Of a stretch of 6,956 bases of DNA, positions 1 to 4,978 are shown in pieces (position 1 is the stretch's first letter; each line of letters opens with the position of its first letter). The stretch covers positions 1-6,956 of the forward strand of contig JAISWA010000037.1 of assembly GCA_031271275.1 (NCBI GenBank), read 5' to 3'. Source of the DNA: Clostridiales bacterium (GTDB lineage Bacteria; Bacillota; Clostridia; Lachnospirales; WQUN01). A program made the position numbers and the translations under genes. Under the pieces are notes generated by a model that was not told the DNA's origin, searched no databases, and saw nothing but the letters and a program-made list of their open reading frames with translations.

Positions 1-837
1 CATTCCTACTGCACCTTCGACCCCGCCAACTTCGACGCGTATGGCGTCAACACTTTCCAAATGGGAATGCCGCTGCAACTGTTGGACGGCACCTACTACA
101 CCCTGTTGGAAATTTTAAACTATCAGCAGCCTTCCACCGTGGTGCTCGACCTGTACTGGTACGTGCTCGAAATGGACTTTGACGCGCAGCAAATGGATAT
201 GTTTTTTGAGGTGCTGCAAAACGAGGAATTAAAGAAGCGGTACATCGACGAGGTGCTGCCCCTTAACGAGAAAATAAAATTCAACTTGAAGCCCGTGCGC
301 TATCAGGCGGATTTTTTCGCATTCGCCAATGAAAAGCTGCTGAACGTTATCGCCTACCGGCTCGGTTTGAAGCGGACGTTTACCCACAACCCGGGCGAGG
401 AATATTACAAGGGCCGGGGCTATGTCTATTACGATTACCTGATGGCGGAAAGCCAGTACGCGGAAGTCAGCACCCAACCCTATACGGATATGCGGGACTG
501 GGATTTTAACCCCAAGCAGGAAAAGTATCTGGGGAAAATCGCGGATATGTGCGAGGAGCGCGGAATACGGCTGATTCTGACCACCGCGCCGGTTTCAAAC
601 GTACAGTTCGGCAGGATGTTGAATTACGAGGATTTTCACGGGCGGGTCGCGGAATTTGCCGCGGAGCGCGGGCTGCCGTACCTGGATTTTAATTTGGTGA
701 ATCAGGAACAGGGCTTGTTTGACGACGAAAGCTTCTTTGACGCGGGGCATTTGAACGACAGGGGCGTGAAGATAGCGGACGGGTATTTTATGGATTGGCT
801 GATGAAGAACGGGGGGAAAACCGCCGAAAAGACATAG
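1..837 (+). CDS. SGNH/GDSL-type hydrolase-like protein, 5'-truncated
   Basis: The open frame runs from the first base of the window to a TAG at 835-837 (278 residues), so the true start lies upstream. Visible residues begin HSYCTFDP, which is how the GSSH block I motif of SGNH-fold hydrolases continues; the catalytic Ser would be the codon just before base 1. Near the C-terminus, FFDAGHLNDRG supplies the block V Asp-x-x-His pair (Asp codon 739-741, His codon 748-750). ILTTAPVS (around 571-600) resembles the strand before the late loops of the fold. Relatives in Clostridia are cell-surface or membrane-anchored proteins often found near MBOAT acyltransferases and thought to act on O-acyl groups of envelope glycans; that role is family knowledge, not shown here. 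Any N-terminal anchor is out of view. The gene converges on the GntR gene with only 20 bp between stop codons and looks functionally unrelated to the operon. The internal ATG at 61 is not a credible start because the frame and motif continue upstream. Confidence 0.75.
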   Translation, partial: HSYCTFDPANFDAYGVNTFQMGMPLQLLDGTYYTLLEILNYQQPSTVVLDLYWYVLEMDFDAQQMDMFFEVLQNEELKKRYIDEVLPLNEKIKFNLKPVRYQADFFAFANEKLLNVIAYRLGLKRTFTHNPGEEYYKGRGYVYYDYLMAESQYAEVSTQPYTDMRDWDFNPKQEKYLGKIADMCEERGIRLILTTAPVSNVQFGRMLNYEDFHGRVAEFAAERGLPYLDFNLVNQEQGLFDDESFFDAGHLNDRGVKIADGYFMDWLMKNGGKTAEKT

Positions 838-857
838 GAATGGCGGTAAGACGCGCC

Positions 858-1526
858 CTAAGTAAAATATTCTTTCAAATCGTTAAAAATTAAACTCCCC
901 AATCGGGTGATGCCTCCAAATAAATGGATTTGCATTAAATCCCGTATTGCGGAGATTTTTTTATTTTCCAAAGCGGAGAGTATGTCTTCATGCTCAGAAA
1001 CGATCGCTTCAAAATTTTTAATCTCCACGATGTCCAACATCCTGAACCGCGTATAGTGGCAGTCTAATTTTTGTATACATTCCCACAAATATTCCTTGCG
1101 AACAGCCCTGAACCATATTTCGTGAAGCTGACTGTCCAACAGGTAGAACTGTTTGGCGGAAAAATCAGCGTTTTTCAAAAGCCGCCGCGAAGCTTCTATA
1201 CAGTGGCGTATTTTCTCAATTTCAAAATGATTAATAGATTTTATGAAATCTTCTATCACGAAACTTTCCACTGCCATGCGTTGGTATATAAGCTGATTAA
1301 TAATATTAAAGTCCATACGCGTAACCTGCGTACCCTTATAAGGCGTAACCGTCACCAACCCGCTTATCCTCAGCTCTTGCAAAACGCTTCGGATAGGGGA
1401 ACGCGAAACCCCGAACCGTAAGCAAAGGGCGTTTTCGCTCAAAAGTTCCCCAGGCTTTATCTGAAGCGTGATAATTTCATTTTCCAAAATTTTAAAAATT
1501 TCCGCGCTGGACATAGCGGCACTCAT
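858..1526 (-). CDS. GntR-family transcriptional regulator, FCD (FadR-type) ligand domain
   Basis: Encodes 222 residues. The N-terminal winged helix-turn-helix spans about residues 7-70: the recognition region LRFGVSRSPIRSVLQEL and the wing GLVTVTPYKGTQV match the GntR pattern. The rest is an all-helical FCD domain with the usual metal/ligand set: Asp131 and His135 in DSQLHEIW, His179 in SEHEDILSAL, and His201 in LMQIHL. FCD domains generally bind carboxylic-acid effectors through such a metal site. I chose the ATG at 1524-1526 because the minus strand carries GAAGGAG 8 bases upstream of it and the protein then has normal family length. A longer frame to 1616 adds a basic, low-similarity leader and lacks a ribosome site. 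The gene is divergent from the TRAP operon, the standard arrangement for a local regulator, so it probably controls that operon and perhaps itself. The effector is unknown; a murein dipeptide or related acid is a guess from the neighbours. Confidence 0.9.
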   Translation of the reverse strand: MSAAMSSAEIFKILENEIITLQIKPGELLSENALCLRFGVSRSPIRSVLQELRISGLVTVTPYKGTQVTRMDFNIINQLIYQRMAVESFVIEDFIKSINHFEIEKIRHCIEASRRLLKNADFSAKQFYLLDSQLHEIWFRAVRKEYLWECIQKLDCHYTRFRMLDIVEIKNFEAIVSEHEDILSALENKKISAIRDLMQIHLFGGITRLGSLIFNDLKEYFT

Positions 1527-1556
1527 CTGGGAAACTCCTTCTATACAGGCGGCGTT

Positions 1557-1570
1557 AACGTTTAAACGTT
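1557..1570. promoter_or_regulatory. Perfect 14-bp palindrome in the regulator's leader (possible operator)
   Basis: AACGTTTAAACGTT reads identically on both strands. It lies 31 bp upstream of the regulator's ATG, where an autoregulatory site would be expected. The sequence shows the palindrome directly; a role as operator is inference, and a 14-bp palindrome can occur by chance in a window of this size. Confidence 0.35.
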
Positions 1571-1623
1571 CGCTTCGCGCTCGTCCCTCTCGCGCCCGTT
1601 TACACGTCATTTTCACCGACTAT

Positions 1624-1639
1624 ATAATGTGAATACAAG
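1624..1639. repeat. 16-bp element, copy A (candidate regulator site)
   Basis: ATAATGTGAATACAAG matches copy B at 1790-1805 in 15 of 16 positions. The inner TGAATACA is an imperfect palindrome of the TG-N4-CA kind, compatible in general shape with operators of FCD-type GntR proteins. Copy A sits about 100 bp upstream of the regulator's start codon. Confidence 0.45.
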
Positions 1640-1765
1640 ATAATACGTTTCAGTTTTGCACATGTTTTTTAATCTGTCAAGAACGCGGATTACCTTTTAA
1701 TCTTTAAATTTCTTACTGATGCCCGGGCAAAGGATTAAAAAACCGTAAGAAAATGGGATGGGGTA

Positions 1766-1794
1766 TTGACTTATTAATCTGTCTCAAGGATAAT
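1766..1794 (+). promoter_or_regulatory. Sigma-A-type promoter of the TRAP/murein operon
   Basis: A -35 box TTGACT (1766-1771) is followed after 17 bp by GATAAT (1789-1794). Each differs from consensus at one position and the spacing is optimal. Transcription would begin near 1801, giving a leader of about 137 nt before dctP. An overlapping alternative -10 is TAATAT (1791-1796) with 19-bp spacing. The -10 and start region are covered by copy B of the 16-bp element, so a protein bound there would block initiation. Confidence 0.75.
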
Positions 1795-1805
1795 ATGAAT
1801 ACAAG
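1790..1805. repeat. 16-bp element, copy B, overlapping the operon -10 box (candidate operator)
   Basis: ATAATATGAATACAAG differs from copy A (1624-1639) only at the sixth base. It begins within the -10 box and runs through the predicted start site, the classic place for a repressor. Part of the similarity could come from both copies containing -10-like ATAAT, but the GAATACAAG half is not explained by promoter consensus. Binding by the divergent GntR protein is inferred. Confidence 0.5.
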
Positions 1806-1870
1806 TGGAAAGCCTCTTGTTAAAAATCCAAAGAAACATCTTTAAAAAGGCTGTTTTCGTTGGATACAAG

Positions 1871-1891
1871 GCTTGGCGCTTTGGGCCAAGC
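1871..1891 (+). promoter_or_regulatory. Leader hairpin in the dctP 5' untranslated region
   Basis: GCTTGGC (1871-1877) pairs perfectly with GCCAAGC (1885-1891) around a 7-nt loop. An alternative 6-bp pairing, GCGCTT (1876-1881) with AAGCGC (1888-1893), uses overlapping bases and excludes the first. TACAAG flanks the structure on both sides (1865-1870 and 1895-1900). No T-tract follows, so this is not an intrinsic terminator. It may be an mRNA stability or protein-binding element. Confidence 0.45.
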
Positions 1892-1937
1892 GCGTACAAG
1901 AAGGTTCTCCCACACATAGAATAAGGGAGTGTGTCAA

Positions 1938-3038
1938 ATGAAAAAAGTTATCGCACTGGTACTTGCCGCTTTAATGCCGTTGGCAATGGCAGCGTGCGGC
2001 GGCGGCGGGTCAACCGCGCAAACCACCGCCGCGACAACGGTCGCGACAACGGCCGCGACGACCGAGGCGACCACCGCCGCAACAACGGCGGCGCCGGAAG
2101 TAAACGTTGCTTCGGCAAACATCATTCTGGGTCACTTCGGCGCCCCAGGCGAACCGGTAACCGAAGCGGCGGAGCTGTTTAAGAAAACGGTCGAAGACCT
2201 CTCAAACGGGGCAATCACCGTTGAAATTCACGGCGCGAGCGTATTGGGGAACGCGAAGGAAATGGCTGAGCAAACAGAAATCGGCGCGATTCAAGCCTGC
2301 TTAATTTCCGAGGGCTCGTTAGACAAATATGACCTTCGCTACGCGTTGGTTGGCTCGCCTTATCTTTACAGCAGTTATGACCATGCCTACGCGGTGGTGG
2401 ACGGGCCCTTTGCGGATTGGGTTCGCGACGGCACACTGGAATCCAAGGGCTTACATAATCTGGGGCCTTGGGATTACGGGTTCCGCTGTCTGACTAATTC
2501 TGTCCGTGAAGTCAAAACACCGGCGGATGTCAGCGGCTTAAAAATCAGAACCCCGCTTGAGATTCAAAAGGTCGCGTGTTTTGAGTCGATGGGGGCGGAC
2601 GTATCCCAGATAAACTTTAACGAGCTTATCACCGCCCTCAAGCAAGGCACGGTAGACGGACAGGAAAACCCGCTTTCCACCATTTTTAACAACAGCATGT
2701 GGGAAGCGAACCAGACATACCTCAGCTTGACCCGCCACACGTGGGAAGCCGTCAACCTGACGGTAAGCAATACCTGGTGGACGGGTCTTGACGATACCCA
2801 GCGCGGTATGATTGAAGAAGCGCACGCTACGGCGCGTGATTTTATGCGCAACGCGGTTCAAAGCGGCGAACAGGACTACATCACTAAGTTGGCCGACGCC
2901 GGGGTTACGGTAACCGAAATTGATATGGCGGAATTCCAAGCCGCGATGACGCCCGCTTATGAAAGAATTGCGGAGTATGTGGGCAGTCAGGATGATATGG
3001 ATAAATTCCTTGAAATGGTGGCGGATATAGCGCCTTAA
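1938..3038 (+). CDS. dctP: TRAP transporter substrate-binding lipoprotein, DctP family
   Basis: Encodes 366 residues of a TRAP extracytoplasmic solute receptor, which captures substrate outside the membrane and delivers it to the DctQ/DctM permease. It begins MKK with a hydrophobic stretch ending LAMAAC, so Cys20 is the likely lipid-anchored residue; Met at -3 makes the lipobox slightly atypical. Residues 29-52 are a repetitive Ala/Thr linker. The DctP fold follows, with the signature GLKIRTP (Arg204, the position that usually salt-bridges a substrate carboxylate), GFRCLTN (Arg183), and NELITALKQGTVDGQENP (about 228-245). The ATG at 1938 is chosen over the in-frame GTG at 1929 because AAGGGAG lies 8 bases before the ATG and the GTG is inside that site. 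It is first in the operon, behind a good promoter and ahead of an attenuator-like terminator. The substrate is not identifiable from sequence alone; the downstream enzymes suggest a murein-derived acidic peptide. Confidence 0.95.
   Translation: MKKVIALVLAALMPLAMAACGGGGSTAQTTAATTVATTAATTEATTAATTAAPEVNVASANIILGHFGAPGEPVTEAAELFKKTVEDLSNGAITVEIHGASVLGNAKEMAEQTEIGAIQACLISEGSLDKYDLRYALVGSPYLYSSYDHAYAVVDGPFADWVRDGTLESKGLHNLGPWDYGFRCLTNSVREVKTPADVSGLKIRTPLEIQKVACFESMGADVSQINFNELITALKQGTVDGQENPLSTIFNNSMWEANQTYLSLTRHTWEAVNLTVSNTWWTGLDDTQRGMIEEAHATARDFMRNAVQSGEQDYITKLADAGVTVTEIDMAEFQAAMTPAYERIAEYVGSQDDMDKFLEMVADIAP
2022..2093 (+). repeat. Ala/Thr tetrapeptide repeat linker in DctP
   Basis: DctP residues 29-52 are built from a 4-residue unit ATTx (ATTV, ATTA, ATTE, ATTA, ATTA), encoded by a degenerate 12-bp repeat of ACN and GCN codons. 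It tethers the receptor domain to the lipidated Cys20. Such Thr/Ala linkers are common in lipoproteins of Gram-positive anaerobes and could be glycosylated; that is inference. The repeat may vary in length between strains. Confidence 0.8.
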
Positions 3039-3039
3039 C

Positions 3040-3098
3040 AAAAACCGGGGCTGCTGCAAAATTGCGGAAATCGCAAGTGCAGCGGCCCTTTTTGTTTT
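3040..3098 (+). terminator. Intrinsic terminator/attenuator between dctP and dctM
   Basis: GGGCTGCTGCA (3048-3058) pairs with TGCAGCGGCCC (3078-3088), 11 bp with one G-U. Inside it a second stem TTGCG/CGCAA (3062-3066 and 3072-3076) closes on a GAAAT loop. The right arm runs directly into TTTTTGTTTT (3089-3098). An A-tract on the left (3040-3044) is complementary to the T-tract, so the structure could also work on the opposite strand. It starts right after the dctP stop. Partial readthrough would yield more binding protein than permease, as is common for binding-protein transport systems. I see no separate promoter in the 32 bp between it and dctM. Confidence 0.85.
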
Positions 3099-3130
3099 AC
3101 AAATCATTTATAAGATGGCGGGTGGCTTGT

Positions 3131-4411
3131 ATGATTGCATTGGTTGTGTGCGTGATATTAATCGCGCTTATGATTGTGGGCGTACCGGTTTGCATGGCGA
3201 TGGGCATCACAAGCGCCGGCGTGTTTGCCGCGTTGGGCAATATTGATATCTTGGCGGTTATGGCGCAGCGTATTTATAACGGAACCACCGGCTTTACCCT
3301 TTTGGCTATCCCATTTTTTATTCTTGCGGGCAACTTGATGAACACCGGAGGCATTACCGACAGAATATTTAATTTTGCCAAGGCGATGGTGGGCCACTGG
3401 CCCGGGGGCTTGGGACAGGTGAATATTATGTCCAGCGTGATTTTCTCGGGCATGTCGGGCGCGGCCGTGGCCGACGCGGCGGGGCTTGGCGTTATTGAAA
3501 TGAAAGCCATGGACGACGCGGGTTATGACCACACCTTTTCCGCCGGCATCACCGCCGCGTCTTCTACCATCGGCCCTGTCATACCGCCGTCAATTCCTTT
3601 TGTCGTTTACTCGGCGTGTACGGGGGTTTCTGTCAGCAAATTGTTCGCCGCGGGGTTTATACCCGGTTTTCTGATGGCGCTCGCGATGGCGGTGTGCGTA
3701 TACGTAATGTCAAAGCGCAAAGGTTTTCCCGTAGGCGTAAAAACGGCCTGGCGCTTGCGTTTAAAATATTTTTGGCAGGCTATTCCAAGCTTGCTTACGG
3801 TCGTTATCATCATAGGCGGCATATGGGGCGGTTATTTCACGGCCACGGAAGCCGCCATCGTCGCTACTTTCTACGCGCTGTTTTTAAGCGCGGTGGTTTA
3901 CCGGCAGGTAAAAGTAAAAGACATTTTTAAAATAATTTACGAAAGCCTGATAACTAGCTGCAAGACCTTGTTCATTATAGCCGTGGCCAACTTCCTGGCG
4001 TATTTCATGATGCACCAGAGAATACCCAACCAGGTGATTAACGGTTTATTAAGCCTCACAAGCAACCCCGTGTTTCTTATTTTACTCATCATATTCGTAT
4101 TAATTATACTGGGTATGTTCTTGGAGGGTACGGCGGTTATCCTTATCGTCACCCCTATTTTCATGCCTATTGTGCAATCAATCGGCATGGACCTTGTGCA
4201 ATTCGGCGTTGTGGTGATACTGGCTTCCATGATTGGCCTTTTGACCCCGCCGGTGGGTATGAGCCTTTACGCGGTGTGCTCCATAACCCGGTGTACGCTT
4301 ATACAGCTTTCAAAAGAAGTGTTGCCGTATGTAATAGGCATTGCGATTGTCATGTTGGCCTGCGCGTTTTGGTCTCCTCTGTGCCTGTTTATACCGAATC
4401 TGATTGGGTAA
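3131..4411 (+). CDS. dctM: TRAP transporter large permease subunit, DctM family
   Basis: Encodes 426 residues, the usual DctM length. This integral membrane subunit forms the ion-coupled translocation path (Na+ in characterised members). It starts with the family-typical first helix (MIALVVCVILIALMIVGVPV) and has many hydrophobic helices. Conserved motifs include IPFFILAGNLM (60-70), FSGMSGAAVADAAGLG (105-120), ITAASSTIGPVIPPSIPFVV (140-159), and in the second repeat FLEGTAVILIVTPIFMPI (330-347) and GLLTPPVGMSLY (369-380). These two half-related blocks form the re-entrant hairpins of the elevator-type transporter. I use the ATG at 3131 with GGTGG five bases upstream. An in-frame ATG at 3062 would add 23 basic residues, lies inside the terminator hairpin, and has no ribosome site. 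The gene is separated from dctP by the attenuator and sits 18 bp before dctQ. Confidence 0.95.
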   Translation: MIALVVCVILIALMIVGVPVCMAMGITSAGVFAALGNIDILAVMAQRIYNGTTGFTLLAIPFFILAGNLMNTGGITDRIFNFAKAMVGHWPGGLGQVNIMSSVIFSGMSGAAVADAAGLGVIEMKAMDDAGYDHTFSAGITAASSTIGPVIPPSIPFVVYSACTGVSVSKLFAAGFIPGFLMALAMAVCVYVMSKRKGFPVGVKTAWRLRLKYFWQAIPSLLTVVIIIGGIWGGYFTATEAAIVATFYALFLSAVVYRQVKVKDIFKIIYESLITSCKTLFIIAVANFLAYFMMHQRIPNQVINGLLSLTSNPVFLILLIIFVLIILGMFLEGTAVILIVTPIFMPIVQSIGMDLVQFGVVVILASMIGLLTPPVGMSLYAVCSITRCTLIQLSKEVLPYVIGIAIVMLACAFWSPLCLFIPNLIG

Positions 4412-4429
4412 TATGAAGGAGGGATGCTT

Positions 4430-4918
4430 GTGGAAACGATAAAAAGAATCGATGATATCTTCGCAAAGATATTAAAAACATTGACGGTTACATTTTGCGT
4501 GACCATTGCGATTATCCTGTTTATTCGCGTGATTATCCGGTTTTTGCCTTTTGTTATTTCGTTGGCCTGGACGGATGAAATTGTGGAATGGATGATGGCT
4601 TGGATGATATTTACGGCGGCTACGGTTATTACGCGTGACGGTGGGCATTTCCGCGTGGACTTGATTGAGTCTAAGCTGAAGGGTAACGCCAAGCATTTTT
4701 TAAACATGGCTATCTCTTTAATCGGGCTTAGTTTTGTGGTGATATTGTTTTATTATTCTCTGAAACTAACGTTATCAACCACGCAGTTTTCACCCATACT
4801 AAAACTGCCCACCAGTGTCTTTTACCTGTGTATGCCGTTAAACAGTTTTTTGATAGGGGTTTATACTGTGCGTGATATTGTGCGCAGCGCCCTTTCAATA
4901 TATCGCGGCCGTTCATAA
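4430..4918 (+). CDS. dctQ: TRAP transporter small permease subunit, DctQ family
   Basis: Encodes 162 residues, a typical DctQ size. The protein has four hydrophobic segments (about 16-38, 51-66, 81-103 and 120-145) and the family signature WTDEIVEWMMAWMIFTAATVI (Trp47, Glu50) followed by GGHFRVDLIE (His73, Asp77). DctQ is the accessory membrane subunit that packs against DctM and is needed for transport. The start choice is decided by the ribosome site: AAGGAGGG (4416-4423) is 6-7 bases before the GTG at 4430 but directly abuts an in-frame ATG at 4424, which is too close for good initiation. If 4424 is used the protein gains two residues. The gene follows dctM, so the order is P-M-Q rather than the more usual P-Q-M. 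Confidence 0.92.
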   Translation: METIKRIDDIFAKILKTLTVTFCVTIAIILFIRVIIRFLPFVISLAWTDEIVEWMMAWMIFTAATVITRDGGHFRVDLIESKLKGNAKHFLNMAISLIGLSFVVILFYYSLKLTLSTTQFSPILKLPTSVFYLCMPLNSFLIGVYTVRDIVRSALSIYRGRS

Positions 4919-4931
4919 AATCTTGTGCTAT

Positions 4932-4968
4932 CTCCCCGTGACAGTGGCATATCTTATGTCATGAGGGG
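4932..4968 (+). promoter_or_regulatory. Hairpin overlapping the ribosome site of the epimerase gene
   Basis: In the 60-bp gap after dctQ, CTCCCCGTGACA (4932-4943) can pair with TGTCATGAGGGG (4957-4968) around a 13-nt loop, with 9 Watson-Crick pairs, 2 G-U pairs and 1 mismatch. The right arm contains part of the AGGGGGG ribosome site (4964-4970), 8 bases before the epimerase ATG at 4979. If formed, it would hide that site. No T-tract follows, so it is not a terminator. Confidence 0.45.
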
Positions 4969-4978
4969 GGAATTCCGC

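Larger units (their letters stand above)
1527..1937. promoter_or_regulatory. Divergent regulatory region between the GntR gene and dctP
   Basis: This 411-bp gene-free stretch separates the regulator from the operon. From left to right it holds the regulator's ribosome site (about 1534-1540), a perfect 14-bp palindrome (1557-1570), the first copy of a 16-bp element (1624-1639), an AT-rich stretch with an 11-bp inverted repeat (1664-1674 and 1733-1743), the operon promoter (1766-1794) overlapping the second copy of the 16-bp element (1790-1805), a leader hairpin (1871-1891), and the dctP ribosome site (1923-1929). I see no open frame with a convincing ribosome site and no tRNA-like or recognised riboswitch architecture. 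The regulator's own promoter is not obvious: a TTGACA on the minus strand (1680 down to 1675) has no good -10 at 16-18 bases, and a CTGAAA/CATTAT pair further downstream is weak. Confidence 0.8.

Noticed and set aside
820..847. Inverted repeat ACCGCC/GGCGGT between the convergent genes as a terminator
   Set aside because: The stem is only 6 bp, with a 16-nt loop and no T-tract on either side; not supportable as an intrinsic terminator.
1071..1421. Open frame of 116 codons on the + strand opposite the GntR gene
   Set aside because: It is antisense to a well-supported gene and has no recognisable domain or ribosome site.
1527..1616. N-terminal extension of the GntR regulator up to an ATG at 1616
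   Set aside because: The added 30 residues are basic and unlike the family, there is no ribosome site at 1616, and a strong GAAGGAG is correctly placed before the ATG at 1526.
1640..1656. Possible catabolite-repression (cre) site, minus strand TGAAACGTATTAT
   Set aside because: It lacks a base of the TGAAARCG core and the symmetric right half, so it does not fit the consensus.
1664..1743. Terminal inverted repeats of a mobile element
   Set aside because: The arms enclose only 58 bp with no transposase and no target duplication; AT-rich low complexity explains them better.
3062..3130. Earlier dctM start at 3062
   Set aside because: It falls within the terminator hairpin, lacks a ribosome site, and adds residues that are not part of the normal DctM N-terminus.
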